Positions 20,158 to 29,575 of a DNA stretch of 64,000 bases are shown piece by piece. How positions within the stretch are numbered: the stretch's first letter is position 1; every line of letters starts with the position of its first letter. The position numbers were made by a program, and so were the translations under genes. The DNA comes from Saccharomonospora azurea NA-128 (GTDB lineage: Bacteria; Actinomycetota; Actinomycetes; Mycobacteriales; Pseudonocardiaceae): positions 3,993,029 through 4,057,028 of the forward strand of contig NZ_CM001466.1 of assembly GCF_000231055.2 (NCBI RefSeq), given 5' to 3'. The notes beneath the pieces were generated by a model. It saw only the letters and a program-made list of their open reading frames with translations, did no database searches and had not been told where the DNA came from.

Positions 20158-21690
20158 GTGTTCGACACACTCTCCGATCGACTCACGTCGGTCCTGCAGA
20201 ACCTGCGCGGCAAGGGCAAGCTCTCCGACGCCGACATCGACGCGACAGCGCGGGAGATCCGCATCGCGTTGCTGGAGGCGGACGTCGCCCTGCCCGTGGT
20301 CCGAGAGTTCATCAAGCAGGTCAAGGAGAGGGCCAAGGGCGCCGAGGTCTCGGAGGCGCTGAACCCGGCCCAGCAGGTCATCAAGATCGTCAACGAGGAG
20401 CTCATCGCCATCCTCGGCGGCGAGACTCGGCGGCTGAACCTCGCGAAGAACCCGCCGTCGGTCATCATGCTGGCCGGTCTGCAGGGTTCCGGTAAGACCA
20501 CGCTGGCGGGCAAGCTCGCGCTGTGGCTGAAGAAGCAGGGCCACGCCCCGCTGCTCGTCGCGTGCGACCTGCAGCGGCCGAACGCCGTGACCCAGCTGCA
20601 GGTGGTCGGTGAACGGGCCGGTGTCGCCACGTTCGCGCCCGAGCCCGGCAACGGCGTGGGCGACCCGGTGGACGTCGCACGCCGGTCGATCGAGGAGGCG
20701 CGCCGCGCCCAGCACGACGTGGTCATCGTCGACACGGCCGGTCGGCTCGGTGTCGACGAGGAGCTGATGCGGCAGGCCGCCGACATCCGCGACGCCGTCA
20801 CGCCCGACGAGACGTTGTTCGTGGTCGACGCGATGATTGGTCAGGACGCGGTCACCACGGCCGAGGCCTTCCGCGACGGCGTCGGCTTCTCCGGCGTGGT
20901 GCTGACGAAGCTCGACGGCGACGCCCGGGGTGGTGCCGCGCTGTCGGTGCGGCACGTCACCGGTGAGCCGATCCTGTTCGCGTCGAACGGCGAGAAGCTC
21001 GACGACTTCGACGTCTTCCACCCCGACCGGATGGCCAGCCGCATCCTCGGGATGGGCGACATGCTCACCCTGATCGAGCAGGCCGAGCAGGCCTTCGACC
21101 AGGAGAAGGCGGAGCAGACGGCGGCCAAGCTGGGCACCGGCGAGCTCACGCTGGAGGACTTCCTGGAGCAGATGCAGGCCGTGCGGCGGATGGGCCCGAT
21201 CGGCAACCTGCTCGGCATGCTGCCCGGTGCTGGGCAGATGAAGGACCAGCTCTCGCAGGTCGACGACGCCCACCTGGACCGGCTGCAGGCGATCATCCGG
21301 GGCATGACTCCCGCCGAGCGGGCCAATCCCAAGATGATCAACGCGTCGCGCAGGCAGCGCATCGCCAAGGGGTCCGGCGTCACCGTGCGGGACGTCAACG
21401 ACCTGGTGAACCGCTTCTTCGAGGCCCGCAAGATGATGCAGCAGATGGCGGGCCGCTTCGGCTTCGGTGCGGGCAACAGCGCCACGAAGAAGCGCAAGGG
21501 CAAGAAGGGCAAGAAGGGCAAGAACAAGGGGCCCACGCAGCCCAAGCTCAAGGGCGGTTTCCCCGGTGGCTTCCCCGGTGGGAGGCCCCAGGGCGGCGGC
21601 ATGCCCGACCTGTCCCAGCTCGGTGGCGGGCTCAACGACCTCCCGCCCGGGTTCGACCCGTCGAAGCTGAAGCTGCCGAAGAAGAAGTAG
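20158..21690 (+). CDS. ffh: Signal recognition particle protein Ffh
   Basis: 510 residues. An N domain and GTPase G domain with P-loop GLQGSGKTTLAGKLA (about 104-118), DTAGRLG and TKLDGDARGG; then the Met-rich M domain that binds 4.5S RNA and signal peptides (ARKMMQQM); then a basic KKRKGKKGKKGK stretch and a Gly/Pro-rich tail with GGFPGGFPGGRP, longer than in E. coli. GTG 20158 is chosen over 20149 because GGAG at 20144-20147 is then 10 nt away and the protein begins VFDTLSDRL as in relatives. Works with FtsY at 3169. Confidence 0.96.
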   Translation: MFDTLSDRLTSVLQNLRGKGKLSDADIDATAREIRIALLEADVALPVVREFIKQVKERAKGAEVSEALNPAQQVIKIVNEELIAILGGETRRLNLAKNPPSVIMLAGLQGSGKTTLAGKLALWLKKQGHAPLLVACDLQRPNAVTQLQVVGERAGVATFAPEPGNGVGDPVDVARRSIEEARRAQHDVVIVDTAGRLGVDEELMRQAADIRDAVTPDETLFVVDAMIGQDAVTTAEAFRDGVGFSGVVLTKLDGDARGGAALSVRHVTGEPILFASNGEKLDDFDVFHPDRMASRILGMGDMLTLIEQAEQAFDQEKAEQTAAKLGTGELTLEDFLEQMQAVRRMGPIGNLLGMLPGAGQMKDQLSQVDDAHLDRLQAIIRGMTPAERANPKMINASRRQRIAKGSGVTVRDVNDLVNRFFEARKMMQQMAGRFGFGAGNSATKKRKGKKGKKGKNKGPTQPKLKGGFPGGFPGGRPQGGGMPDLSQLGGGLNDLPPGFDPSKLKLPKKK

Positions 21691-21700
21691 GGCGCGCGCC

Positions 21701-22765
21701 GTGTACCACCTTCGCGGGGTCGTGCTCCCGAGCGGCGAGGAGCGCGACGTCTGGATCAGTGGCGGGCGGATCACGTTCGAACCCGTCGAGGGCGCTCGCA
21801 CCCTCGACGGCGCGTTCGTGGTCCCGGGCCTCGTCGACGCCCACTGCCACCCCGGCATCGGACCGGACGGGGCCACGACTCTCGACGAGGCGTGCGCGCA
21901 GGCGATCCGCGACCGGGACGCGGGCACCCTGCTGATCAGGGACTGCGGGTTGCCGATCGACGTGCGCCCGCTCCAGGCTCGCGACGACCTGCCCCGCATC
22001 ATCCGCAGCGGTCGCCATCTCGCCCTGCCGAAGCGCTACCTGCCCGGCTACGCGATCGAACTGGAGCACCCGGACGACCTCCCCGCGGCCGTGGCTGCCC
22101 AGGCCGCCGACGGCGACGGGTGGGTGAAGCTCGTCGGCGACTGGATCGACCGCTCGGTGGGTGACCTCGCGCCGCTGTGGCCCGAGGACGTGCTCGCCGA
22201 GGCGATCCGGGTCGCTCACGAGGCCGGCGCGCGCGTGACGGCACACGTCTTCGGTGAGGCCGCCCTTCCGGGCCTGATCGAGGCGGGCATCGACTGCCTC
22301 GAACACGGCACGGGGCTGTCCTCCGACCAGCTGGCCGAGCTCGCCCGCCGGAACGTCGCGCTGGTGCCCACGCTGATCAACATCGACAACTTCCCGGCCA
22401 TCGCGGACACGGCCGTGCGCTACCCGACGTACGCGGCCCACATGCGGGCCCTGCACGCGGGCGTCACCGACATGGTGGGCGCGGCGGTCGACGCAGGGGT
22501 GGCCGTGTACGCGGGCTCCGACGCGGGCGGCATGGTGGAACACGGACGGCTCGTCGACGAGATCGAGGCCCTGCACAAGGCCGGGATGACCCGGGAGCAG
22601 GCACTCGCGTCGGCGTCGTGGGCCGCCCGCGACTGGCTGGGTGTCGAGAGCATCACCGAGGGCGCGTCGGCGGATCTGCTCGTGTTCGACGAGGACCCGC
22701 GCGAGGACCTGTCGGTACTGCGCACCCCGCGCCACGTCGTCCTGCGTGGTGCCTTGATCGACTGA
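21701..22765 (+). CDS. Amidohydrolase-family protein
   Basis: 354 residues. Metal-binding motifs of the amidohydrolase superfamily are visible: DAHCHPG (about 46-52), WVKLVGDWID with a Lys that may be carboxylated, RVTAHVFGEAAL, IEAGIDCLEHGT, and YAGSDAGG with the catalytic Asp. The composite beta-sandwich end contains GASADLLVFDEDP. It follows ffh by 10 nt, the same neighbour seen in mycobacteria, so the position is conserved. The substrate is unknown; relatives include imidazolonepropionase-like and prolidase-like enzymes. Confidence 0.85.
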   Translation: MYHLRGVVLPSGEERDVWISGGRITFEPVEGARTLDGAFVVPGLVDAHCHPGIGPDGATTLDEACAQAIRDRDAGTLLIRDCGLPIDVRPLQARDDLPRIIRSGRHLALPKRYLPGYAIELEHPDDLPAAVAAQAADGDGWVKLVGDWIDRSVGDLAPLWPEDVLAEAIRVAHEAGARVTAHVFGEAALPGLIEAGIDCLEHGTGLSSDQLAELARRNVALVPTLINIDNFPAIADTAVRYPTYAAHMRALHAGVTDMVGAAVDAGVAVYAGSDAGGMVEHGRLVDEIEALHKAGMTREQALASASWAARDWLGVESITEGASADLLVFDEDPREDLSVLRTPRHVVLRGALID

Positions 22766-22834
22766 CGTACCCGACCGCGCCGCCGTAGTGTTGACGTCAC
22801 AGACTGGTCGGCGGCCCGCGGTCGGGGAGGTGCG

Positions 22835-23554
22835 GTGGAGGACGAGGGGGCGACGTCGGCCCGGACCGGGCTGGTGTTCGGCGCACACTGGGCTCTGCTC
22901 GCGTTCATCGCCTCGCTCGGTGTCTACTACGCCCTCGCGCTGCTGCTGTCGGGCTTCGCGTTCCACGGGCGGATCGGTCTCGCCGACCTGGGACCGCTGA
23001 TCCTGCTGGCCTTCGTCCCGAATTTGCTGCTGGGCCTCGGCCCGGTCGTCGCGTCGCGGCGGTGGGGACGAGGAGTGCGGGCCGACTTCGGCCTGCGGCC
23101 CACGGGCCGCGACCTGCGCGTCGGTCTGGCCTGCGGTGGTTTCTCGCTGCTCGCGGCGTACGTGCTGAACCTCGTGCTGATGCAGGTCTACGGCAGTCGG
23201 TACCTGTCGGACTCCACCACCGACGTGTTGCGCGGGATGTCGTCCAGCATCGGTTGGCTCGTGTTCGCCGCGCTCGTCGTGGTGGTGGCCGCACCGCTGA
23301 CGGAGGAGCTGCTGTTCCGCGGTGCGCTGTGGACAGGGCTCGCGCACTACCGCGTCCCGCCGTGGGTGATCCTCGTGCTCACGGCCCTGGTCTTCGCCCA
23401 GGTCCACGGCGAGCCGGAACGCACGCTCGCGTTGCTGGGGCAGGGGATCGCCATCGGAGCCGCGCGCCTGATCACCGGCCGCGTGAGCGCGAGTGTCATC
23501 GCGCACGCCACCAACAATCTGCCGCCCGCGTTGTTGCTGTTCGGCGGCGCGTGA
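22835..23554 (+). CDS. CPBP-family intramembrane metalloprotease (first of two)
   Basis: 239 residues with about six membrane helices and the CPBP/Abi motifs: TEELLFRG (Glu-Glu...Arg) at about 150, FAQVHGEPER with the first His, and SVIAHATNNLPP with the final His/Asn. Family members cleave within membranes; some process prenylated proteins or bacteriocin-related peptides. GAGG precedes the GTG at 22835. A second CPBP gene follows 49 bp later. All proposed catalytic residues are present, so it is probably active; the substrate is unknown. Confidence 0.85.
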   Translation: MEDEGATSARTGLVFGAHWALLAFIASLGVYYALALLLSGFAFHGRIGLADLGPLILLAFVPNLLLGLGPVVASRRWGRGVRADFGLRPTGRDLRVGLACGGFSLLAAYVLNLVLMQVYGSRYLSDSTTDVLRGMSSSIGWLVFAALVVVVAAPLTEELLFRGALWTGLAHYRVPPWVILVLTALVFAQVHGEPERTLALLGQGIAIGAARLITGRVSASVIAHATNNLPPALLLFGGA

Positions 23555-23603
23555 GCACCAGTAGGCTCGGTCGAAAAGATCATCCGGACCGCGGAGGAGA
23601 CGC

Positions 23604-24416
23604 GTGAGGTCGTCGGACTCGCAGGATCCCGTGGGCGAGGTGGTCGGCGCCGGGGCAGCCGAGTCGGCGCAGGCCCAGCCGCATGAGCCGTCCGGGATCC
23701 ACCGGCCCACCCATCGGTGGGGCTTCGGTGCGTTCCTCTTCGTGGAGGGAGTGCTGCTCGCGACCGCCGCGTTCGTCGGGGTCTTCATCGGCGAGGCGAC
23801 GCCGGAGACGATCCCCGTGCGGGACGTGCTCATCGGCACGATGGCCCCCACCATGCTCGCGGCGCTGTCCGCGCTGGCCATCACCAAGGTCCGCGGCAAC
23901 GGCCCCCTGGCGGATCTGTGCCTCGCGTGGCGCTGGGACGACGTGAAGGTCGGCCTCAAGTTCGGCGCGTTGGGGCTCGTGTGCACGGTCGTCGGGGTGC
24001 TGGTCTGGACCCAGGTCGTGGGGGAGGACAACGCCACCTCGGCGATCGGCGCGCTGGTCGAGGACAAGCCGATGTCGGTGTCGGCGGCCGTGACGATGTT
24101 CGTCTACCTGTGGCTGCTCGGCCCGATCTGCGAGGAGATCATCTACCGCGGACTGCTCTGGGGTGCGGCGGAGCGGCTGGGCTGGGGCAGCGAACGGTGG
24201 GGCCGCTTCGCGGCGTTCGTGCTGTCCACGGCGGTGTTCGCGGTGAGTCATCTCGAACCGCTGCGCACCTCGCTGTTGATCGTCATCGCCATCCCGATCG
24301 GTCTGGCCCGGCTGGTGACGGGCCGCCTGCTCGGCAGCATCGTGGCGCACCAGATGAACAACTTCCTGCCCGCGCTGGCGATACTGCTCACGGCGCTCGG
24401 CGTCCTCGCGACGTGA
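23604..24416 (+). CDS. CPBP-family intramembrane metalloprotease (second of two)
   Basis: 270 residues: a polar N-terminus of about 38 residues, then membrane helices and the CPBP motifs CEEIIYRGLLWGAAERLG (about 176-193), FAVSHLEPLRTSL and SIVAHQMNNFLPA. GGAGGAG lies ahead of GTG 23604. The motifs match those of the gene just upstream but the rest of the sequence has diverged strongly, so this is an old paralogue or an independent member. The pair sits between the ffh region and rpsP. Confidence 0.85.
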   Translation: MRSSDSQDPVGEVVGAGAAESAQAQPHEPSGIHRPTHRWGFGAFLFVEGVLLATAAFVGVFIGEATPETIPVRDVLIGTMAPTMLAALSALAITKVRGNGPLADLCLAWRWDDVKVGLKFGALGLVCTVVGVLVWTQVVGEDNATSAIGALVEDKPMSVSAAVTMFVYLWLLGPICEEIIYRGLLWGAAERLGWGSERWGRFAAFVLSTAVFAVSHLEPLRTSLLIVIAIPIGLARLVTGRLLGSIVAHQMNNFLPALAILLTALGVLAT

Positions 24417-24617
24417 CATCGCCCGTCTCCGCGTCCAGCAGCCGGGCCCGGCACCCGGTGAGTTCGTCCGCTCTGGCAAAATGGGAGCTTGCCCGCTCCG
24501 GTTCGGGCCCTCTCACCGTGCCGGGGCGACGACCTACCTGCGGGCACCTGGATCCGGCTCCCCACTCGGATCGTGTCCCGACCCGAGTACGAGAAGACGA
24601 CAGGAGTACCCACACCC

Positions 24618-25094
24618 GTGGCTGTCAAGATCAAGCTGCAGCGCCTCGGCAAGATTCGTGCGCCCTACTACCGCATCGTGGTCGCGGATGCCCGCACCCG
24701 TCGTAACGGCCGGGCCATCGAGACCATCGGCAAGTACCACCCGAAGCAGGAGCCGAGCTTCATCGAGGTGGACTCGGAGCGCGCTCAGTACTGGCTGAAG
24801 GTCGGTGCCCAGCCCACGGAGCCGGTGCAGCGCATCCTCGAGGTCACCGGCGACTGGCAGAAGTTCAAGGGCCTGCCCGGCGGCGAGGGCACGCTCCGCC
24901 AGCCGGAGGCCAAGCCCTCGAAGCAGGAGCTCTTCAACGCGGCGCTCGCCGCGGCGAACGAGGAGCCCGGTGTCGAGGCCACCACGCCCAAGAAGAAGGG
25001 CGGCAAGAAGGCGGACAAGGCCGAGTCGGCCGACGCCCCCGCCGAGAAGTCCGAGTCCGGTGACTCGGCCGAGAAGAAGGCCGACGAGGCGTGA
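24618..25094 (+). CDS. rpsP: 30S ribosomal protein S16 (bS16)
   Basis: 158 residues. The first 85 are canonical S16 ([39 protein letters not shown]). A Lys/Ala/Glu-rich tail (about 110-158) extends it well beyond the usual 80-90 residues, as in other actinomycetes. AGGAG precedes the GTG. It begins the rpsP-KH-rimM-trmD ribosome and tRNA maturation operon; its stop overlaps the KH gene start (GTGA). The 200 bp upstream hold the promoter and no gene. Confidence 0.97.
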   Translation: MAVKIKLQRLGKIRAPYYRIVVADARTRRNGRAIETIGKYHPKQEPSFIEVDSERAQYWLKVGAQPTEPVQRILEVTGDWQKFKGLPGGEGTLRQPEAKPSKQELFNAALAAANEEPGVEATTPKKKGGKKADKAESADAPAEKSESGDSAEKKADEA

Positions 25095-25330
25095 GCTTCC
25101 TCGCCGATTCGCTCGAACACCTGGTTCGCGGCATCGTCGACAACCCGGACGACGTGCAGGTCGAGCTGATCACCACCCGTCGGGGCCGGACGTTGGAGGT
25201 CCACGTCCACCCCGACGACCTGGGCAAGGTGATCGGCCGGGGTGGCCGTACCGCCACCGCGCTGCGCACCGTGATGGGATCGGTCGGTGGTCGCGGCGTC
25301 CGTGTGGACGTCATCGACACCGACCGCTGA
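25091..25330 (+). CDS. KH-domain RNA-binding protein (KhpA-like)
   Basis: 79 residues forming one KH domain, with the nucleic-acid-binding GxxG loop in [18 protein letters not shown] (about 49-66). Homologues between rpsP and rimM act as KhpA, which pairs with KhpB/Jag and binds many RNAs, with effects on cell division in firmicutes. It overlaps rpsP by four bases and is followed by rimM after 18 nt. Normal length for the family. Confidence 0.92.
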   Translation: MSFLADSLEHLVRGIVDNPDDVQVELITTRRGRTLEVHVHPDDLGKVIGRGGRTATALRTVMGSVGGRGVRVDVIDTDR

Positions 25331-25348
25331 CCGCGGAAGGCGCCTGGC

Positions 25349-25873
25349 GTGCAGTTCGTGGTGGGCAGAGTCGTCAAACCGCACGGCATTCGTGGCGAAC
25401 TCGCCGTCGAGGTGAGGACTGATTCGCCCGAGGAGCGTTTCGACCCGGGCGTGGTGCTCACCGGTCGCTCGCGCGACGGAAGCACCCGCCCGCTCACCGT
25501 GGCAGCCGTCCGTCCTCACGGCGGACGGCTGCTCGTGCGCTTCCGCGAGGTGCCCGATCGCACGGCGGCCGAGGAGGCCAGGGGACTGACCCTGCTGATC
25601 GACGCCGACGAGCTGCCGCCGATCGACGACCCGGACGAGTTCTACGACCATCAGCTGGAAGGCCTTCGCGCCGAGTTGACCGACGGCACGGCCGTCGGCA
25701 CGGTCCGCGAGGTGGTGCACTCGCCCGGTGGCGAGTTGCTCTCCGTCGACGTGGGTGAACCCGGTTCGCCGCGTGAGGTCCTCGTGCCGTTCGTGACCGC
25801 GATCGTGCCCCACGTCGACCTCGCCGAGGGGCGGATCGTGCTCGATCCGCCCGAGGGTCTGCTCGACGGCTGA
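25349..25873 (+). CDS. rimM: Ribosome maturation factor RimM
   Basis: 174 residues, normal for RimM, which binds S19 and assists maturation of the 30S head. The N-terminal barrel has [17 protein letters not shown] (about 4-20) and the PRC-barrel half carries [14 protein letters not shown], then [22 protein letters not shown] start. It stands between the KH gene and trmD, the order conserved across bacteria. Confidence 0.95.
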   Translation: MQFVVGRVVKPHGIRGELAVEVRTDSPEERFDPGVVLTGRSRDGSTRPLTVAAVRPHGGRLLVRFREVPDRTAAEEARGLTLLIDADELPPIDDPDEFYDHQLEGLRAELTDGTAVGTVREVVHSPGGELLSVDVGEPGSPREVLVPFVTAIVPHVDLAEGRIVLDPPEGLLDG

Positions 25874-25919
25874 CGTCGGACTCAACGCCGTGTGTGCCGA
25901 CGAGGATGAGAAGGAACAC

Positions 25920-26699
25920 GTGAGCGAGTCGAGCTCTTCCCCACCGCCACTCCGCATCGACGTCGTCACGATCTTCCCGGAGTACCTCGAACCTCTGCGG
26001 GCCGCGCTGCTCGGCAGAGCCATCGAGCGGGGACTGCTGGAGATCGGCGTGCACGACCTGCGCGACTGGACTCACGACGTGCACCGCGCCGTCGACGACG
26101 CTCCCTACGGCGGCGGCCCCGGCATGGTGATGAAACCCCAGGTGTGGGGTGAGGCCCTGGACGACGTGTGCAGCGATCGGACGCGTCTGATCGTGCCCAC
26201 CCCCGCGGGGAGGCCGTTCACCCAGCAGCTGGCGCGGGAGTACTCGCACGAACAGCACCTGGTGTTCGCGTGCGGTCGTTACGAGGGAATCGACCAGCGC
26301 GTGATGGAGGACGCCGCGCGACGCATGCCGGTGGACGAGGTGTCCCTCGGCGACTTCGTGCTGGTCGGGGGAGAGGTCGCCGTGCTCGCCATGGTCGAGG
26401 CGGTGGCCCGGCTGCTGCCCGGCGTGCTGGGCAACCCGGTCTCGGCCGAGCAGGACTCGTTCTCCGACGGACTGCTGGAGGGGCCGAGTTACACCCGACC
26501 GGAGGTGTGGCGCGACCTTGCCGTGCCGTCCGTGCTGCGGTCCGGCAACCACGCGCTGATCGACCGATGGCGGCGGGACCAGTCGCTGGCGAGGACCTTC
26601 CATCGCCGACCCGACCTGCTCGAACGGTTGCCCGACGGTAGTCTCGACAAGCACGATCGCGAGGTGCTCGAGCGGCTCCGGCGGGAGGCCGGTGACTAG
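25920..26699 (+). CDS. trmD: tRNA (guanine37-N1)-methyltransferase TrmD
   Basis: 259 residues. TrmD methylates G37 next to the anticodon to prevent frameshifting, binding SAM in a trefoil knot. Motifs are [34 protein letters not shown] and [19 protein letters not shown]. The GTG at 25920 is used because GAAGGA sits 4 nt upstream; the frame also allows GTG 25890 with a longer N-terminus. Last gene of the rpsP operon. Confidence 0.96.
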   Translation: MSESSSSPPPLRIDVVTIFPEYLEPLRAALLGRAIERGLLEIGVHDLRDWTHDVHRAVDDAPYGGGPGMVMKPQVWGEALDDVCSDRTRLIVPTPAGRPFTQQLAREYSHEQHLVFACGRYEGIDQRVMEDAARRMPVDEVSLGDFVLVGGEVAVLAMVEAVARLLPGVLGNPVSAEQDSFSDGLLEGPSYTRPEVWRDLAVPSVLRSGNHALIDRWRRDQSLARTFHRRPDLLERLPDGSLDKHDREVLERLRREAGD

Positions 26700-26854
26700 C
26701 GCTCACGCACGTCTGCAATACTTGCGAGGTTGGCGCGACCGGTTCACGCGCCGAAAGTTCCTGGGCCGCCCGCCACCGGGTATCACTGGTCGGCTGGCTC
26801 GCGCCCGGAACTTGTCAAGCCACACATGCCACACAAGGACGAGGACGGACACCG

Positions 26855-27214
26855 ATGAACACCCTGGACGCGTTGGACGCTCAGTCGCTGCGTTCTGACA
26901 TCCCCTACTTCCGCCCGGGCGACACGCTGAAGGTTCACGTCCGCGTCATCGAGGGCAACCGCGAGCGCAACCAGGTGTTCGAGGGCGTCGTCATCCGCCG
27001 CCAGGGCGGTGGCGTCCGCGAGACCTTCACCGTGCGCAAGGTCTCCTTCGGCGTCGGTGTCGAGCGCACCTTCCCGGTGCACTCGCCGAACATCGCCAAG
27101 ATCGAGGTCGCCCGCCGCGGTGATGTGCGTCGCGCCAAGCTCTACTACCTGCGCGACCTGCGCGGCAAGGCCGCGAAGATCAAGGAGCGTCGGGAAACCC
27201 CCTCTGCTTCGTGA
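26855..27214 (+). CDS. rplS: 50S ribosomal protein L19 (bL19)
   Basis: 119 residues, the usual L19 length, with [40 protein letters not shown] and the closing [15 protein letters not shown]. It lies at the 30S/50S interface. The 155-bp gap after trmD suggests its own promoter. A perfect 16-bp palindrome begins directly after the stop codon, before lepB. Confidence 0.97.
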   Translation: MNTLDALDAQSLRSDIPYFRPGDTLKVHVRVIEGNRERNQVFEGVVIRRQGGGVRETFTVRKVSFGVGVERTFPVHSPNIAKIEVARRGDVRRAKLYYLRDLRGKAAKIKERRETPSAS

Positions 27215-27230
27215 GTAGTCGGCCGACTAC
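27215..27230. promoter_or_regulatory. Perfect 16-bp palindrome between rplS and lepB
   Basis: GTAGTCGGCCGACTAC, with another GTAGTC copy at 27232-27237. Having no loop, it is a poor hairpin but a good binding site for a dimeric protein. It lies 14 bp ahead of lepB. Confidence 0.5.
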
Positions 27231-27244
27231 CGTAGTCTGACGAC

Positions 27245-28237
27245 GTGGTGGAGTCAGTGCCCTCGAACGCTGCGGAAGACGAGCCGAATCGTCCTGAGGA
27301 CGACGGAGAGAAGGAGGCGTCCTCGCACGCCGCCTCCTCGGAGTCCGGATCGGACGGTCGGCCGTCTTCCGACGACAGCGGCACGGCTCAGGCGGGGTCG
27401 GCCAAGCACAAGAAGCAGCGTTCCTTCTGGAAAGAGCTGCCCATCCTCATCGTCGTCGCGTTGGTGCTGGCGTTCGTGATCCAGCAGTTCATCGCGCGGG
27501 TGTACATGATCCCGTCGGGGTCGATGGAGCAGACGCTGCACGGCTGTCCCGGGTGCACACCGGACCGCATCCTGGTGGACAAGGTCACCTACCGCTTCGC
27601 CGACCCGGGCCCGGGCGACGTGGTCGTCTTCCGTGGCCCCGACGCGTGGGTGGAGGACGATCCGCCGAGCGACTCGGCCGGCAACCCGATCGCCAGCTTC
27701 TTCCAGAACGTCGGCTCCGCGTTCGGGCTGGCTCCGCCCGACGAGCGCGACTTCGTCAAGCGCATCATCGCGACAGGCGGACAGACCATCGAGTGCTGCG
27801 ACGACGAGAACCGCGTCCTGGTCGACGGCAAGCCGCTCGACGAGCCGTACATCTACTGGCAGGGCGGCGAGGCGGAACAGCGTGACTTCGGTCCGGTGAC
27901 GGTGCCGGAGGACGCGGTGTGGGTCATGGGCGACAACCGCAACAACTCGGCGGACTCGCGATTCCAGGGTGGTGGCGGTGAGCGCGGGGCCGTCCCGGTG
28001 GACAACATCATCGGCAAGGCCCGCCTGATCGTTCTGCCGCCCTCCCGCTGGGACGTCGTGAGCGACCACAACCCGCAGGCCGTCGCGGAAGCGTCGGCGA
28101 TGAGCGCTCCCGCATGGCAGCAGGGACTGCCCCTCGCTGCCGGTGCGCTGGCGGCGTGGCCCACACTGTTCGTGAGCCGCAAGGCCGGCGCGGGAGTGCG
28201 TCGGCTGCTGACGAGGCGCTTCAGACGGGAGCGATAG
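27245..28237 (+). CDS. lepB: Type I signal peptidase
   Basis: 330 residues. An acidic disordered N-terminus (about 1-58), one membrane helix (about 64-86), then the S26 domain: MIPSGSM with catalytic Ser93, RILVDK, the [12 protein letters not shown] region with the general-base Lys, and [15 protein letters not shown] Cys pair (HGCPGC, 101 and 104) and the ECC pair near 181 may form disulfides outside the membrane. A second hydrophobic segment near the C-terminus (about 290-313) could anchor the tail. It removes signal peptides from Sec/Tat exports. Confidence 0.95.
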   Translation: MVESVPSNAAEDEPNRPEDDGEKEASSHAASSESGSDGRPSSDDSGTAQAGSAKHKKQRSFWKELPILIVVALVLAFVIQQFIARVYMIPSGSMEQTLHGCPGCTPDRILVDKVTYRFADPGPGDVVVFRGPDAWVEDDPPSDSAGNPIASFFQNVGSAFGLAPPDERDFVKRIIATGGQTIECCDDENRVLVDGKPLDEPYIYWQGGEAEQRDFGPVTVPEDAVWVMGDNRNNSADSRFQGGGGERGAVPVDNIIGKARLIVLPPSRWDVVSDHNPQAVAEASAMSAPAWQQGLPLAAGALAAWPTLFVSRKAGAGVRRLLTRRFRRER

Positions 28238-28241
28238 CGCA

Positions 28242-29084
28242 GTGGGCGCCAACAGCGTGAGCGTGCTCCGGCCGCCTCGCGCCGTCATCCGTGGCGACAC
28301 GGCGTGGGCGTTGCAGTCCGCCCTCGACCGGCGCGGGCTGGGGCCGGTGGCCGGGGTGGACGAAGCCGGTCGCGGTGCCTGCGCGGGGCCGCTGGTGGTG
28401 GCTGCCTGCGTTCTGCGCCCCGGCGACAGCTCCCGGCTCTCCGAACTCACCGATTCCAAGCTGCTCACCCCGCTCGCCCGCGACCGGGTGTACGAGCAGA
28501 TCGTTCGTCGGGCGCTGGACTACTCGGTGGTCGTGATCCCACCCGCCGAGGTGGACGCCCACGGCATCCACGTGACCAACATCGAGGGCATGCGCAGGGC
28601 CGTGGCCGGGCTGTCGTCGCGGCCGGGCTACGTGCTCATCGACGGCTTCCGGGTACCGGGGCTACCCGCTCCGAGCGTGCCGGTCCTGAAGGGCGATCGG
28701 GCGGTGGCCTGCGTGGCCGCGGCGTCCGTGCTCGCCAAGGTGACGAGGGACCGCATCATGGCGGGGTTGCACGACGAGTATCCGGTGTACGGCTTCGACG
28801 TCCACAAGGGTTACACGACGGCCGAGCACGGTGCTGCGTTGACCGAACACGGTCCCTGCGAGGCACACCGCTGGTCTTACACGAACGTGGCGTCCGCCGG
28901 GACGGCGCACGGGATGCGACCGCCCCGTCGGGTGCTGCTCAGCGTCGCCGCGTTGCAGGCCGGCGCGGTGGCTGGTACGCATGCCGTCGCGGCGGCGGGT
29001 GCCGACATGGCGGTGGTGAGCGAGAATGGAGCTTCTGCCGACGACGGGTTGCAAGGCGCGCGAGGAGGGGCTCGGGTTTCATGA
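28242..29084 (+). CDS. rnhB: Ribonuclease HII
   Basis: 280 residues. RNase HII cuts RNA in RNA/DNA hybrids, including single ribonucleotides. Motifs are [15 protein letters not shown] (Asp40 and Glu41), [14 protein letters not shown] and [15 protein letters not shown], then HKGYTTAEH. The core ends near residue 215; about 60 further Ala/Gly-rich residues form an extension of unknown use. It starts with GTG 4 nt after lepB and overlaps the next gene by four bases (ATGA). Confidence 0.95.
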   Translation: MGANSVSVLRPPRAVIRGDTAWALQSALDRRGLGPVAGVDEAGRGACAGPLVVAACVLRPGDSSRLSELTDSKLLTPLARDRVYEQIVRRALDYSVVVIPPAEVDAHGIHVTNIEGMRRAVAGLSSRPGYVLIDGFRVPGLPAPSVPVLKGDRAVACVAAASVLAKVTRDRIMAGLHDEYPVYGFDVHKGYTTAEHGAALTEHGPCEAHRWSYTNVASAGTAHGMRPPRRVLLSVAALQAGAVAGTHAVAAAGADMAVVSENGASADDGLQGARGGARVS

Positions 29085-29404
29085 GCGCAGAGGATCTCGA
29101 GAAATACGAGACCGAGATGGAGCTGTCGCTGTACCGGGAGTACCGCGACATCGTCGGCCAGTTCTCGTACGTGGTGGAGACGGAACGGCGGTTCTACCTG
29201 GCCAACGCCGTGGACGTGCAGGTACGTGACGGTGGCGGCGACGTGTACTTCGAGGTCAGGATGTCCGACGCCTGGGTGTGGGACATGTACCGTCCCGCAC
29301 GTTTCGTGAAGAACGTTCGTGTGATCACGTTCAAGGACGTCAACGTGGAGGAGCTGGACAAGCCCGAGCTCCGGCTTCCGGAGGACGGACCCTTCGGAGC
29401 CTGA
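29081..29404 (+). CDS. Conserved DUF2469 protein
   Basis: 107 residues, dense in Tyr, Glu and Arg: [37 protein letters not shown] and [20 protein letters not shown]. This is the small protein that follows rnhB in most actinobacteria (Rv2901c-type). No enzymatic motif is apparent and the function is unknown. It overlaps rnhB by four bases. The 170 bp that follow contain two DnaA boxes and a long hairpin. Confidence 0.9.
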   Translation: MSAEDLEKYETEMELSLYREYRDIVGQFSYVVETERRFYLANAVDVQVRDGGGDVYFEVRMSDAWVWDMYRPARFVKNVRVITFKDVNVEELDKPELRLPEDGPFGA

Positions 29405-29462
29405 GGTGGCGCCGGGAGACGTCTAGCGTGGTCGGGCGGCTCCCCGCTGCAGACTGAGAGAG

Positions 29463-29489
29463 TTGTCCACAGGCTCGGGGTTGTCCACA
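29463..29489 (+). promoter_or_regulatory. Pair of perfect DnaA boxes upstream of yraN
   Basis: TTGTCCACA occurs at 29463-29471 and 29481-29489, 18 bp apart in direct orientation, inside a 16-bp direct repeat (29463-29478 and 29481-29496). It equals the consensus DnaA box of high-GC actinobacteria. No dnaA, dnaN or gyrB lies nearby, so this is not oriC. Confidence 0.7.
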
Positions 29490-29511
29490 GGCTCGGAATC
29501 GTGAGCTGGTT

Positions 29512-29567
29512 CCCCCGAAGGTCGCGCTGGCAGCGTGTGTGCTGTCAGCGAGAACGACCTTCGGGGG
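29512..29567 (+). promoter_or_regulatory. 56-nt hairpin overlapping the yraN start region
   Basis: A 13-bp perfect outer stem (CCCCCGAAGGTCG 29512-29524, CGACCTTCGGGGG 29555-29567) and a nearly perfect 10-bp inner stem (29525-29534, 29541-29550; one G-T pair) with a GTGTGT loop. The 3' arm contains the G-rich ribosome-binding site of yraN, so it may attenuate transcription or hide the start. Confidence 0.7.
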
Positions 29568-29575
29568 TGACGAGC

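Noticed and set aside
29463..29489. Chromosomal replication origin
   Set aside because: Only two DnaA boxes, and no dnaA, dnaN, recF, gyrB or rpmH nearby; treated as a non-origin DnaA site.
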